Assembly (NCBI GenBank): GCA_036346275.1
Contig: CM070718.1
Coordinates: 53,882,188 to 53,946,187, forward strand
DNA from: Otatea glauca
Taxonomy: Eukaryota > Streptophyta > Magnoliopsida > Poales > Poaceae
Direction: 5' to 3'
DNA length: 64,000 nt
Under the pieces are notes generated by a model. The model ran no database searches and had not been told where the DNA came from. It was given only the letters and a program-made list of their open reading frames with translations. This document shows, in pieces, positions 1-12,707 of the stretch (position 1 is the first letter of the stretch; every line of letters starts with the position of its first letter). Position numbers and translations under genes: made by a program.

Positions 1-271
1 TGTGATTTGAATTGATGTCCTTTCTAAAAGCAAGAGTTTGAATTGATTCCTCTTTATCTTGGACACTAGACAACCAGGATTGTGACTCAAAAATCCCCAC
101 ATATTTTATGGTACTTATCCATGCAAGCTTGGGGTACACATAATTGTCTAGTTTTTCGTGTTTTTCACAATTCCTTTTGAGCGATCTTGTCGAGGTTTTT
201 GTTGGATTATTTTGGGGGAATTTTTATTTGCGACCATTCACCCCCCCTCTGTTCGCCATTTCGGTCCTTCA
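1..271 (+). mobile_element. SIRE-type copia LTR, 3' end (copy X)
   Basis: The sequence matches the last ~270 bp of the LTRs at 43155-44795 and 52607-54241, including the terminal GGTCCTTCA. It is followed by antisense gag rather than a primer binding site, so it is the downstream LTR (or solo LTR) of a plus-strand copy X lying left of the window and inserted into the gag of copy Y. The expected target duplication would be GTTTG (272-276), but its partner lies outside the window. Confidence 0.85.
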
Positions 272-2052
272 GTTTGGTCTTTTAACTTCTTCTTAAGCTC
301 GACATGGATTTGATCCACATCATCCTTAACCCCAACACACAGCAAGGAACCAGTTTGTGACTTAACTAGTAAATCCTTAGCAAGTTGATCACACTTGACA
401 TTCAAAGCATCATTGTCAAGTTTTATTTGCTTACAACCCTCACATGAGCTGACTGGGTCCTTAGAAGCATGCAATTCAAGTTCATCATTTCTAGCAGAAA
501 GCTTTCTAAGGTGTTCGCTCATGGCATCAATTTCGGCAAGCAATTTAGGGCAATTAGCACATGATGGTGTGGAGTGAGCATGAAGAAAACTAGCCTCAAC
601 AGGAATAGCATCAATAGAACTAGTGCTAGCATTCCTCAACCTAAGACCATCAAGTTCAGCAAGCACACTATCATGTATGGTCCTTAGGTTCTCCAACTCC
701 ACAAGAATAGCATCACACAAAGAGCAATCATCAGTGACTCGGGAGGGAGAAGATCTAAGTGAAGCTAACTCCCGAGTCAAGGTACCTACTTCCTTCTCAA
801 GCTCCGTACACCTAGCTCTAGCTCTAGCATGAAATTTTCTTAATTTGCAGAAAGCTTCGTTGAGCTGGTCATAGGAGGGTACCTCATCCGAGTCGCTGTA
901 GAGCTCGGAGTCACTGATGTCGTTGGTGTCGGCCATGAAGCACATGCCGGAGAAGTCATCGCCGCCCTTCTTCTCTTGCGGATCATCCTCGCCCTCGTCG
1001 CTCCATGTCTCCGTGTCGGAGAGGTTGATGTCGTCAAGCGCGGCGAGGACGCGGTGGAAGAGCTTCTTGTTCTTGGAGAAGTTACGGTACTTCTTCTCGT
1101 GCGCCGGTTCACGAACTGGAGGCTTCTTGTTGCGGTTCTTGTCGGTATAGTCGTTCTTGCCCGAACCGCCAACGTCGTTCTTGCCCTTCTCCGGCTTGGG
1201 ACGATTCGCCCAATGTGGTTGGGGCCACCACACTCGAAGCGGTGATCATGCCACCTCTCTTCCTCTCTCTCACCCTCATGTATGCATGAGAAAACTTATG
1301 AGCGAGAAGAGCAAGCTCATTTTCTCGAAATTTTCCGAGCTGGTCATCGCTTAGCTCGCAAAGGGCGGAAAGAGAGAAACCAATAGAAGGATCAGAAGAA
1401 GAAGATCCAATGGGATCGGTGACCAAAGCCATCGACTGAGATTTCGTCTTCCGAGAGACGACATCGATCTCATGAGTCTTGAGGCAGGAATAAAGCCCGT
1501 CAAGAGTCAGAGTCGATAAGTCGGTGGTGTCCTTGATGGTGGTCACCTTCATCTCCCAAACCCGAAGGTCGAGTGCGGTCAAGAAATGCCGAGCATTGTC
1601 CGAGTCAGGGTATATGCAACCAACTGCTCGAGGTCGCTCAAAATCTTTGTAAACCGACCAAAACACTCGTCGAGACTCTCACCAGCCGCGTTGATCAAAC
1701 TTGTTGTACTCGCGCTTGAACTGTTCCTGCCTCACAGTCTTGATTTGAGTAGAGCCCTCATGGTAAGCATCGAGGTTACCCAAATCTCGTGGCGGAGCGA
1801 AGGTGAGAAATCCTATCATACTCACATGGCTAAGACCACATATGAGAATGTTCCTTGCCTTAGCATTCGCCTCAACGTCAACCATATTGATGGCGTGACA
1901 TTTTCATCAGCAGGAACCTCATACGGGAGTTTCACCTTCTGCCATATCAGGTAGCCCTGGGCAGTGATGTATGACTCCATCCGGGACTTCCAAAAAGGAA
2001 AATCAACTCCATTAAAGATGGGAGGCTTGGTGGAATATTTGTCCGTCGCCAT
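272..2052 (-). pseudogene. SIRE-type copia gag, C-terminally truncated and frameshifted (copy Y)
   Basis: Structural polyprotein of a SIRE/Maximus-type Ty1/copia element, which would form the cytoplasmic virus-like particle. The start is ATG 2052-2050 (MATDKYSTKPP), about 40 nt past the primer site. The N-terminal part is a copia gag domain (FPFWKSRMESYI). A degenerate zinc knuckle (CFECGGPNHWANR, last Cys displaced) lies near 1200-1240. An acidic linker and a long coiled coil with CxxC motifs (CSLC, CANC, CEGC) follow toward 272. Frame changes near 1885, 1670 and 1230 make it non-functional. The C-terminus is cut at 271/272 by the LTR of copy X; the homologous gag of element C continues past this point. 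Identity is secure from collinearity with 44851-46861. Confidence 0.85.
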
Positions 2053-2091
2053 GGCTCTTGAGACCGGTCAAGATCTAGAAAGAGCAGAACC

Positions 2092-2104
2092 GGCTCTGAT
2101 ACCA
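2092..2104 (-). other. Primer binding site of copy Y
   Basis: Reads TGGTATCAGAGCC on the minus strand, complementary to the 3' end of initiator Met-tRNA. It lies 2 nt inside the LTR end at 2107, so it fixes Y as minus-strand with 2107-3746 as its 5' LTR. Confidence 0.9.
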
Positions 2105-2106
2105 AT

Positions 2107-3746
2107 TGAAGGACCGAGATGGCGAACAGAGGGGGGTGAATGGTCTCAAATAAAAATTCCCCCAAAATACTCCAACAAAAACCTCGACAAGATCGCTCAA
2201 AGGAAATTGTGAAAAACCCGAAAAACTAGACAACTATGTGTACCCCAAGCTTGCATGGATAAGTACCATAAAATATGTGGGGATTTTTGAGTCACAATCC
2301 TGGTTGTCTAGTGTCCAAGATAAAGAGGAATCAATTCAAACTCTTGCTTTTAGAAAGGACATCAATTCAAATCACAAAAGTCACTTTCAGAAAAGCAAAA
2401 GCAGAATTTCCAGAACTTGTCCTCAATTTGCACAGGAGGTTGGTGGGTTTCTGCAGCTCAAAAAATTCTTAGAATTTTTCTACCTATGAGCATAAGAATC
2501 GTGAAGAACTCCACCAAATGTATCCTCAAAAAGCCTTACAGAAAAAACAGGAAAAATATAAGAACACAGTATGCTCAAGAACATCGAGCAGACAGTTTGG
2601 GGCTCGGTTTTCACCACATGGCGCCCAAACGGTGCAACAAGTGAACTCCCAAATTTTTATGCAGGTGTATATCAGAGTCCCTCACCTCCTCCAACAAGAA
2701 GCACTCAAAAAGGATTTTTCTATATTTTTACAAAAATCAAACACTGACTGCTGCACGAAGAACAAGTTCTGAACAAAGTTGGAACTTGAAAGAAAAGATG
2801 TTCTCTACTCAATCCAAGAGTGCAAAAGAGATGTAAAACCATATGAACACACTCAAAAAATCCAAGATCAGCAGCATTTAGAAGGAGGGGAAGCAAATCC
2901 AAATTACTTGAAAGTAAATTGCGGGAATGTAATTGCGGGAAAGTAAATGATGAATTTAAATTGCGTAAAGTAAAGACATAATGTAAATGTGCAAAATAAA
3001 TTCAGAGGTGGATGGATAAAACTTTCATTTCTGGAAGGGGAGGTTACAAAGCCTCACATTCATGTGGGCCAAGCTCAAATGAGCATCAAAAACCTCAACA
3101 CCTTCAAGGGAAGGAGGCTACCCCTCCACCCCTATTTATACTACTCTTGGGCCACCTACCACCCTTGGATGAGTCCCTCAACCCTAGAGCACTCATATAA
3201 GGGCTAGGATTAACCCACACACACAGCCATGCAAGGGCTAACCCAAAACCCACACACATACCAGGTTTTCTTGCACGGTTTTCAAAGCATACTACCTAGA
3301 TCCGCTAACCTATCAACTAGACCTCAATCCGACGGCCCTCATTGATCCACGCGGCATCTAGCTAGCATCAACTCCTTTCCTTGTCTTCTTGACTTGCCCG
3401 GAATCCGTCTTCGATCATCTTCCGGCGATCTCCCAACCGTCTGGACCTCCGACACTCCTCGCCTAGTCCCGGTCATCCTTCGCCTCACTATGACCTAGCA
3501 CCGTCGCCCTGCAACCATCAAAAACTAGGAAACTCCTCACATAGCAATGCCCACAAAGATGTGCAATAAACCATCCAACTCATCACTACCGCGTCCATAC
3601 GACCGGTACTGCCACTCCTGGCAGAGACAACTCAAATTGCTTCATTTTGAAAATCAATCCAAATCAAACTCAAACTTGAGCACACCTTGCTCAAATAAAG
3701 TCAAATACTCATCACAAACAAGGATGGACCTCCACATGGTCCTTCA
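2107..3746 (-). mobile_element. SIRE-type 5' LTR of copy Y
   Basis: Length 1640 bp, bounded on the minus strand by TGAAGGACC and GGTCCTTCA. A TATAAATA box lies at 3140-3133 (minus). It is collinear with the other SIRE LTRs here. To the right it abuts the pol end of copy Z, so Y is inserted in Z; the candidate 5-bp target site is ACTTC (3747-3751). Confidence 0.9.
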
Positions 3747-3769
3747 ACTTCCTTAGAGACCATGTGGAG
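3730..3769. repeat. 12-bp inverted repeat at the Y/Z junction
   Basis: Arms 3730-3741 and 3758-3769 are exactly complementary, with a 16-nt loop. The left arm is the LTR start of Y; the right arm is the resembling GACCATGTGGAG in the pol end of Z. The hairpin was created by the insertion. Confidence 0.85.
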
Positions 3770-3904
3770 AAGGGAGATATAGTGTTTCAGTTTGTGGAGA
3801 GTGACCAGCAGTTGGCTGACATTTTCACCAAGACTTTGGATAGCTCTAGGTTTGTTGCATTGAGAGGGGAGCTTGGGATTATGAGCCCATATAGCGTATC
3901 TTGA
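3747..3904 (+). pseudogene. SIRE-type pol C-terminus (RNase H tail), copy Z
   Basis: The last ~50 codons of a copia polyprotein, with the motif QLADIFTK and the ending SPYSVS followed by TGA 3902-3904. It is collinear with 50607-50763 of element C. The upstream part was separated by the insertion of Y and lies left of the window. The fragment has no function alone; it identifies 3747-7378 as the 3' end of a plus-strand SIRE-type element Z. Confidence 0.85.
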
Positions 3905-5710
3905 GGGGTAGGTGATCTGTATTATATGTTTATATGTTTATATTCAGTATTTCCTTTCTGTTTCTTCTGGGTATCTTTGGGCTGTTTTTCACTTTGTTGA
4001 GTCCACTTCACCTAGACTTCTGGCATGCTTCGGCATGGACCTCTCATCTTATGCTTTAGGATGCTATTCTCTTTTTCTTCTCGGTTGAGCTCACTCACAG
4101 TCTTGTAGGTCTAGCAGGTGTTGGGCCCCTTGGGTAGACAGGTTCTGTGTTTGCTCCTGGGCTAGAGTTTGAGAGCTAGTTTTCCTTCGTAAGTCATACA
4201 GGGAAGATGAGAGCGAGTCTAAGCTATAGTGTCTCTACCATCTTTTCTATGCTCTTAGATCACCCAATTGGCAGTTTCTTATCTTCCTGTCCTTATTCTA
4301 TGTTTCTGGTTTTAATCGAGTTCTTTTGGATCTCTTGCTGAATTCTGCTAACAACTCAACTTAAACCAGATTTGTACTTAAAATTGATTCACATGTTGAG
4401 GGGGATTTCTGAGAATCTGCTTCATGCGTTGCAGTTAGACTTTATTTTTCTCTTTTATGAGCTTTGTCTATTATGCAATTGATTTCTTTTTCATGCTATA
4501 CACCATGCTACTTCATATGGAGAAAATCAGTAGCTTAGATATGTCCAAGTTCATTTAACTTGCTAAGCTTAAAAATGAAAATAAGCTTTAAATGAAAAAC
4601 TTGATGAAACATGTTGCTTTTACTTGTTAGGTTTCTTCTCTAGAGGTTTGTGCCATAATTTGAGAAATTTTGGAGTTCTGTAGAGTCCCTATAGCAACTT
4701 GGGTGAAACTAGTTTGTTTCATACTTGAGTCCTTCATTTGCTCATTAATCAATGTGCTAGAATGAAAATTTAAGCAAAAATGATTCTATTTGTGCGCATT
4801 CGACTTAACACCTTGCATTCACAAGACCGCTTCCCATTGCACGTGGGGTGAACTTGGAATGCATAGTGTATGACCTAGACCATCCTCTTAAGAGTTCATC
4901 TTGAGATGGTTGCATAAGGCTTGAAAAAGAAAAATGCAAATAAAAAAAACATAAGTGGGTAAAGAATGCAAATAATGTCAAACATTTGCACCCCACTATG
5001 TCTTTTAAAAGATCTTAAAGAAAAAATTGCATTAAGTGATAAATGTCCCGAAGGACCTTGTATGTACTTCTAGATTCCCCCAGTGTTGAGTAGGTTGAAC
5101 TCTAGGTTTTCCTTTTGATCCTTAGAGTGGCTATATTCTTCTATTTTTGAAACTAATGCTAAGTGTTGCACTTGTCAAATCTTGCTAAAAATGAAATATT
5201 CAAAACTAAGCTTGTATTTGCACTTGGACATGTCTTAGACTAGCCTAACCTAAAAATGCTTAGCTTGGTGTCATATCTTGACATTATGATCAATTGGATA
5301 ATCTTCAAAGCTCCCTTAGGCTGCATTTCTTGCATACATAAAAAGGGGAGAAAATTCTATTTTGATGCCTATATTGCCAAAAGGGGGAGAAAACGTAGTA
5401 AAGGCATCATTAAAAAAATGTGCGAAATGTGAAAGCTTCATAGTTCTTATGATCTTTGCAAAACTTTGCTATTTCTTTCGGATCATAATCCCATAACCAC
5501 ATTTGTCAAACTTGATTGGAGTTTTAGAGCTTTTTGTGGAAAACTTGTTCTTTCTTGTATTGTGCTCTGAAAATCTTCTCATCTACTTGGTCATGGACTT
5601 GCTTTCTCTTTCAATTGGACTAAGTATGATTTTTGCAATCAAATTGCTTTTCTTCTTTTATTTTCAAACTGAAATTTATGCCTTTTGTGTGGTTCATCAA
5701 TATACTCATC
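3905..5710 (+). other. 3' non-coding region of SIRE-type copy Z
   Basis: 1.8 kb between the pol stop and the polypurine tract, collinear with 50764-52595 of element C. Many SIRE elements carry an envelope-like ORF at this position. None is visible here: only short frames in AT-rich sequence. Confidence 0.8.
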
Positions 5711-5720
5711 AAGGGGGAGA
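5711..5720 (+). other. Polypurine tract of copy Z
   Basis: AAGGGGGAGA sits 1 nt before the 3' LTR start TGAAGGACC. This is the expected position for plus-strand DNA priming, and the tract is identical to that of element C. Confidence 0.85.
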
Positions 5721-5721
5721 T

Positions 5722-7378
5722 TGAAGGACCATGTGGAGGTCCATCCATGTTTGTGATGAGTATTTGATTTTATTTGAGTAAGGTGTGCTCAGGTTTGAGT
5801 TTGATTTAAATTGGAATTTGAAGCAATTTGAGTATTTTCCTGTTTTTGCGGTAGTACCGGCCAGGACGAACAAAAGTGAATTTTAATTTGTGAACTGTGA
5901 TGAATATATTGCATATCATTGTGGGCGTTGCTATGTGAGGTATTTCCTTGTTTTTGATAGTTGCAGGACGATGGTTCTAGGTCATGGTGAGGCGAAGGAT
6001 GGCCGGGACTAGGCGAGAAGCGTCGGAGGTCCAGACGGTCGCGGATCGCCGGAAGATGATCGGAGACGGAATTCGTGCAAGCCATGAAGACAAGGAATGG
6101 ATTTGATGCTAGCTAGATGCTGCTTGGATCGATGAGGGCCGTCGGATTGCGGTCTAGTTGATAGTATAGCGGGTCTAGTTAGTATGCTTTGAAAACCGTG
6201 CAAGAAAACCCATTTGCTTGTTGGGTTTTGGGTTAGCCTTTGCATGGATGGTTGATTGGGTCAATCCTAGCCCATTTATGGAGTGCTCTAGGTTTTAGAG
6301 GCTCATCCAAGGGTGGTAGGTGGCCCAAGAGTAATGTAAATTGGGGGGGGAGGGGTGGCCTCCTCCTCTTAAAGGTTTTGAGGTTTTTGATTCTCCTTTG
6401 AGCTTTGCCCACATGAATGTGAGGCTTTGTAACCTCTCCTTCCAGAAAATACAAAAAAAAATTCTTTACCTTATTATGAATTTAAATTGCGCATTTACAT
6501 TATGTCTTTACTTTACGCAATTTAAATTCAGCATTTACTTTCCCGCATTTACCTTCTCGCAATTTACTTTCTCGCAATTTGGATTTGCTTCCCCTCCTTC
6601 TAAATGCTGTTCTTCTAGGATGTCTTGAGGGTGTTCATATGGTTTTACATCTTTCTTGCACCCTAGGATAGACTAGAAATCAAGTGTTTATCAAATTACA
6701 AATCTGTCCAGAACTTGTTCTTCGCGCAGCAGTCAGTCTTTGATTTTTATAAAAATATAGAAAAATCATTTTTAAGTGATTCTTGTTGGATAAGGTGCAA
6801 GACTCATATATCCATCTCCATCTGTGGAAACATTTGTGAGTCCACTGGTTGCACCGTTTGAGCGCTATGAAGTGAAAACCGGGCCTCAAACTTTCTGGTG
6901 GAAGTTCCTGACTATTTGTAATGCTTGATTTTTCATGTTTATTCTACAAAGATGTTTGATGTGATTTTTGTGGAGTGTTTCATGACTAAACTGCTCAGAG
7001 GGAGAAAAATTTCCAAAAATTTTAGAGTAACAGAAACTCACCAACCGCCTGCTCCAACTGAGGATAATTTCTGAAAAACCTGCTTTTACTTTTCTGAAAA
7101 GATACTTTGGTGTTTTAGCTTTATCTCTTTTAGAAAAGAAGTCTTTGAATTGATTCCTCTTTGTTTGGACACTTGACAACCATGATTGTGATTAAAAACC
7201 CCCTCACATGATTCATTGTTTGGGGTTTTGGACGGTGTGCGAATCAGAGAACCACCAGTTTGAACGAAAATTTTTGGGTGCTTCAGATTTTTTTTTCGAG
7301 AATTTTTGGAGTACTTTGATTGGGGGAAATTTTATTTGGGATCATTCACCCCCCTCTGATCGCCATTTCGATCTTTCA
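5722..7378 (+). mobile_element. SIRE-type 3' LTR of copy Z
   Basis: 1657 bp, starting TGAAGGACC and ending in a diverged GATCTTTCA. It is the most diverged SIRE LTR in the window, with a mutated TATA region near 6335 and a short G-run. That fits Z being the oldest, outermost copy of the left nest. Confidence 0.85.
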
Positions 7379-8633
7379 AACCCATATTACGTCCCCAACG
7401 ATGAGCAACCAGGCAAGCACCCTCCTTTGATCCTGTTGATCCCATATTTTACAATGTTTATGTTGTTTTATGAAACTATATGCATGCATGTATATTATAA
7501 ACTTGCATATCTGCATCAATGCTCCCCTCATTAGGTGATCATCTCCCACTCCATTGTTCCTCCTAATGCTTCCTTGCACTGGCTTTTCCTTGCCATGCAT
7601 ATTTTGGAGGAGCATGATTTTTGAAAAAAATGTACAAACAAGTTTCACTCAATTTGGAGTTCGTATGCAAAGTTATGAGCATTCAAGTTTTATAAGGGGT
7701 AAAATCCTTTAATGATAGAGAAATTTAAGTAAAATCTTTCATTTTAATTTCTATTTTCCTTTGGATGAAAATATTGAAAATTAGTATACTGCAGACAGGC
7801 GGGGCCAAAAGGTAAGGATTTTATTTGTTTTTGAAGGTGGTTGAAAGGTGTGATCCACATGTCAATGAGTCAAGAATTTAATTATTGTTTAAGCACGAGA
7901 ACGAGGTTGCCCCACAGCTTGAAGTGGGCTGAATTATGAATTGTTTTGGGAGTCTCTTCCGATTTTTAGAACTCCAATGTTTCCATGTTCATCTTAATCA
8001 GTAATTAATTGGAGATATTAATTTTTATATTAATGAAAACATTGCCTTTTTGCAAAAATTTTTAAAAATGCAACAACATGCAGAAATGATCATTTTAAAA
8101 TTTCTAAAATAGCTTTTACTAATTTTGGGTCATTATATAGGGATACTTAGCCACATTGGTCGTTACGCAAAATAGCTAGCTAAGACCATCCAATTTTCTT
8201 TGTATCATGTACTAGTCTATCAAAACCTAGTACAAGCAATAAACAAAGATGATAAGTACGACATGACACGTTTATTTAATTAAATATCAGATTTTACAAT
8301 ATATGACTTGCAGGCCAATGAAAAGATAGCAGCAAAAGACAAAACAAAAGTAGTATGCTCCTTATTGCACTCTCTATATATTTTACAGGCGGCTCAGCCA
8401 AGGGTGAGATCCGTCAGCCGAAGGACTATAATCAATTTACCCACTGGAAAACGTATGCATTGAATATGGTATGCTATGAAATTTGCGAGCATAATCCACC
8501 AACCTGGACACATTGAATTCTTACTAAACATAGAAAATTTGCTTCCCAATTTTGAAAAATAGAAGTTATTGAAATGGGATGATAAGCCGCTGGCTGGACT
8601 AATTACTTGTCACTAAATATAGAACTTATTCGT
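7379..8633. other. Unassigned AT-rich interval
   Basis: Lies between the 3' LTR of Z and the LTR of T1. No convincing ORF, TIR or LTR pair was found. A short stretch (about 7405-7460, with GTTGATCCCAT and nearby ACAATGTTTA) resembles the middle of Tekay-type LTRs, so part may be an old LTR remnant. The rest shows nothing I recognise. Confidence 0.5.
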
Positions 8634-11423
8634 TGTAACATCCCATTTTCGGTTCTTTTGTTAAAAATTAATTTAAATTAATTAATTCAAAGATTTTGAT
8701 TTTTTGGAGTTTTAATTAACCTGGCATTCCTATTTCATCAAAAAATGGAATTTATTCCATTCGCGTCCGGAAATTCCATTTTTTCATCCCGATATCCATA
8801 ATTCAAATCCAATCCCAAAATTCTCTAAAAATCCCGAAACCAATTTTGTTAGGTTCCAAATATTCCATAGTATTTTTGAGAATTTTTCCAAAATTTTTAG
8901 AAGCTTCTAGCTATTTGACCCACATGTCAGTGCTACTACAGTCATCTTCCACCTTCGATCAGTGAAATTCACGTACTGCTAAGAAATTTTCATAACTCCT
9001 TCATTTCCGCATCAAATCAAGTGAGAATTGAACCATTGCGACCGTATTGATGCAAAGATTCAATCCCCGGTCATTTCTCTCACCCATTCAAGCCGGATTT
9101 GGCGCAGTAAGCGGTTAAGTCCAACTCATTGCTCACTTGATTTCTTGGCTGTTTCTCAATCATTTCGCGTGCTTCCACTTGCTATAGATGCGTCTCACCT
9201 TTCTCTATGCCATGCTCACCATTCCCCATTGTTTCCTCAAACTTTTCCTCTCCAAAACTCGCGAAAACTACAGCCCCGACATCGACCAATGACACCGATG
9301 AGCCAACTTTTGGTTCGATCTCGTCAAGTTTTGACTCCGGATTTCATATTTTAACGTCGCCGGTCGGAGCTCCGTTCGTCATCGATTACACTCAATAAGG
9401 TAAGCCTCTTCAAAATCCGATCATTCCTTTGGATTCGCGGCGTCGAGCTCTACATGATGCTCCCCTTATTTTCCTCATTCCGCAGGCCGACTGCCCCTGG
9501 TTCTCTCTCCCCATGCGCCATGAAGAAAGGCAGACAGCTGCGCTCTCTGTTATTTGCATGAACAGTGTTGGTGCTACAGTGCTTTTTTTTTGCGAATCTC
9601 CTTTCCAATCCAATTTCAAATGACCCGTTCTCTTCCGTCGTAACTCCGAATCGAGTGATTCAAATTTCTAAATTCATTTAAATTCAAGCTTTTTCTGCCA
9701 GTACTAATTTTTAATTTTTAGATTTTATTTGTTTTACTTTATTTATTGGTCGCTCCGTTTTGCACGTAGTCGAAGAAGATGTTGCCGTCGCTGAAGAAAG
9801 TGTCGATCTGTCGAGCGACCCTTCTCTCCTCATCAACGAAGGCAAGTCTCCATGACACATGTTGATCCCATGTTTTATAAATGCTTTACAATGTTTTACA
9901 ATTTGCATCGCTATTTATTTAAAAGATGATGTTAAATTTAGGTTGGTAGTTAATCCCAATTGTTATCACCACCTTGATATTGAAATCCTTGACTGTTGTA
10001 ACCCTAGGTTGCTGTGATATGTCATAATAATAATAGGTTATGATATATTTTATTTAGTGCGCTAGATGTGCTTAAATGCAAAGTCGGTCAAATACCTATG
10101 GATGGGTTACTTTGAAACTGTGAAAAATTATGAATTTGAAAAGTTGTGGCAATATGTATGTCGCTGTATTTCCAAAGTAAAAATGAAAATAATTTAGACA
10201 TGGGCGAATCGGTTTGTCTGGCGGGTGCGGATGGAGCACTGGTTTTGTTGTGTTTGTGCCGCCCATGTCAATTAAGTACCGACGCTTGTGATTGTCCATT
10301 CTAAGCACAACCGTACAACCACATGTCTAAATGGGTACGACCTAGCTGAATAATTTGTAATAATTTAACTTAGACTCGCCAGATGGTGGAATGTGGGTGC
10401 CGGATGGAGGCAAGTTTGTTTTTCCCATGCGGCGCAAGAGGGGGCCTCTGTACTGGGTGGATGGAACTCTAACAGCGGCGAAACCTCAGCGAGTGGGATC
10501 GGGATAGATTATTGCATTGTAAAAGCCTTGTCATGATCTCTCTGCCAACACACCAATGGAAGTGTGCTTATTACGCATGGCCACAAGAGACGATCATGTC
10601 TTGTGGGTAAAGCTATACACCTTTGCAGAGTGTAAAACTATTCGAATAGCCATGCCTACGGTCAAGGGCAAGCAAAGAATGCTTTCATATTGGTAGAGTT
10701 TGTTTTTGGTTTTAAAAACTAATGTTTTGGGATATGGGAGTTGTTAGAACTTCCGGATGTATTTCTGGTGGATAGAGCTAGTCAGGTGGGTGGAACCTGT
10801 TTTGAATCATGACGGATGGAGTCATGTGATGGTTAAACAAGGTCTTTTAAAATGGGCGGATAGAGACTGTATACTAGTGTTGGTGGTTGGAACCTTCACT
10901 AGAGTTATAAATAATTTTAATTGTACAAATAATTGTTAAAACTGCTTTGTGAAAATTATTATTAATAATGTTTGTTAAATCTGGCTTTGTGCAAAAGGAC
11001 CATGTTAAGCCATCTTTAGAAGGCCTTGCATCTTGCATATTTCCCAGACTTGCTGAGTATGTTTGTACTCATATGCTACAATAAATTATTTCGTCAGAAG
11101 CTTTCCAAGATGCCTCGAACGATGGTGAGTTATACGTTGTGGAGTACAATGAAGACAATCCAGAGAGCTAAACGCACGTTTCTTTTCAGTCGACTGCCTG
11201 TGGAGTTTATTGGCTTTACCTTTTTGCCTCTTATCTGCTGTAAACTTAAGGTCATGTGACCTGGTTTTGTAATAATGGCTTTTCGGCTGGTACTCAGTAT
11301 TTATCTTTACATTTCGTGCTTTTCGGTTATGTTTCATCACTATGAACTATGTGTACTAGCGTTGATCTAGGACTAGTACAGATATACACAGGGGATTCTG
11401 GATAGCAAATCCGGGGTCTCACA
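8634..11423 (+). mobile_element. Tekay/Del-type gypsy 5' LTR (element T1)
   Basis: 2790 bp, starting TGTAACATCCC and ending GGGGTCTCACA, directly followed by a Met-tRNA primer site. It contains blocks shared with the other Tekay-type LTRs here: GTTGATCCCATG near 9863, a block ending ATTCGAATAGCC near 10605-10655, and the hairpin-like TGTACTAGCGTTGATC region near 11352. The left flank TTCGT (8629-8633) would be the target site; the right copy was lost with the 3' end. Confidence 0.85.
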
Positions 11424-11427
11424 GCGG

Positions 11428-11440
11428 TGGTATCAGAGCC
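11428..11440 (+). other. Primer binding site of T1
   Basis: TGGTATCAGAGCC, complementary to initiator Met-tRNA, begins 4 nt after the LTR end. It fixes the orientation and the 5' LTR status of 8634-11423. Confidence 0.9.
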
Positions 11441-11622
11441 ATGTTGACTGTAGGATGTGACCTAGTTAGAATGGCAAAACCATAAGGATGATTATTTATA
11501 TGAAATATTTTTGTAAAATTCTAAGTTTTCTTACTTCTATCTTTTCTATCTTAGCATCTTACTCTTGTCTTGTTTTCTATTTAAAATGTTTTACTAACCT
11601 TGTCTTATTTCAAAATTTGTAG

Positions 11623-12453
11623 ATGCTTTCCTATACCACGTTTGCTCAGAATGAGGGAGGTTTCTGTCAGGAGTTATCCTTGATGCACCAGGAGTTGGGT
11701 TACACTCGTCGCCCAGAGTACCGTTGCACTTCTGTGGTCAGCAATTGCATCAACATGTGAAGGGTGAGGTTGCTTATTTTCTCCAAGGGCTAGCATGAGG
11801 ATGATCACCCTCACTACTTTACATTGGAGCGGCAGAAGCTTGGTGATTCTTTGCAGGACGCTACTAGGCAGGCACTTATTCTGCTGGGCGACATCCATCG
11901 TGACCAGTTGGATACCACACTGTACCGGCTCTTTCCTTATCATCAGGTGCGGAGGAGTCACAACCGGTTTAGGAGTTTGGAGGTGGAGTCCGACCCCACC
12001 ATTGTGCACATGGGTTCACTTATCCAAGCTCAGGATGAGGCCTATGTTCACATATCTTTCGGCTTCAGGATGCCTACAAGGATCTAGCGACAGCCAGATG
12101 GGAGATCCTTCAGTTGAAGGAAGCACAGCAGTCTGCGCCACCACCAGTCCCTATGTAGGAGGCGCAGCAGGTACCGTCGCCAGTCCCAGTTTAGGAGGAG
12201 CTTCCACCTAGAGGGTTGACTCCGAACGTCTCTCAGGTCAAGCGTCGTCGTGGACCTTTGATCAGGATGACAACGCGTAAGTCTGTGCGCTGTGTGGATC
12301 ATTCTGAGACCTCAACTGAGCCATATCAAGGGTGTAGAGCTGCCCTTGATCAGCCAGGTCTGTGACAGGCTATCAGAGGAGTCCACATCAGCAGTGATGA
12401 GCCTAGTGAGGAGGATCCTTCCCCTCGTGTTCCTGAGGAAGGTGAAGGGAGTA
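11623..12453 (+). pseudogene. Leader ORF between primer site and gag (T1)
   Basis: An ORF of unknown function upstream of gag, starting at ATG 11623 (MLSYTTFAQNEGG). It is broken by stops at 11758 and 11791, a shift near 12060 and later stops, but is readable in one main frame before the shift. Notable segments are LERQKLGDSLQDATRQ, then DTTLYRLFPYHQV, then a coiled-coil-like LQDAYKDLATARWEI, an acidic tail (SSDEPSEEDPSP) and a donor-like GTAAGT. The minus-strand element M has an ORF of similar layout in the same place (DSVFRLHPDVQ, then a coiled coil), which argues for a once-functional protein. I know no function. It could be a particle accessory protein or a regulatory upstream ORF. Confidence 0.55.
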
Positions 12454-12707
12454 GTAAGTTAGCTTTGTTAGTAGCACCCATCTTTTGTTCTCGTTAGTAA
12501 AATAATTGTGTGAGATGGACTGTATCGTGCTTTATGCGCTTGTGATACAGCCATCCTATCAAAAATATTTTGTTTTAATTGAGATTTCAGTTGGTGTTCC
12601 TTTCTTTGCTGTTGTTCTTGTCCTTGTGGTGGGTGTTGTTTAGTCCCCTGTTTGTCTTATCTTTGCTTTTTCTTCTTTCCTTGTGCTTCTTCCATCTCTC
12701 GTTTCAG
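12454..12707 (+). other. Possible intron between leader ORF and gag (T1)
   Basis: Starts GTAAGT at 12454 and ends in a pyrimidine-rich stretch and TTTCAG immediately before the gag ATG (12708). The interval is T-rich (about 12570-12700), as plant introns are. Splicing is inferred, not shown. Confidence 0.4.

Noticed and set aside
2238..2772. Recurrent 60-150-codon frames in SIRE LTRs (also near 44412, 53650 and 57559)
   Set aside because: They recur because the LTRs are repeated. They lie antisense to the LTR, differ in end points and frame between copies, and have no domain.
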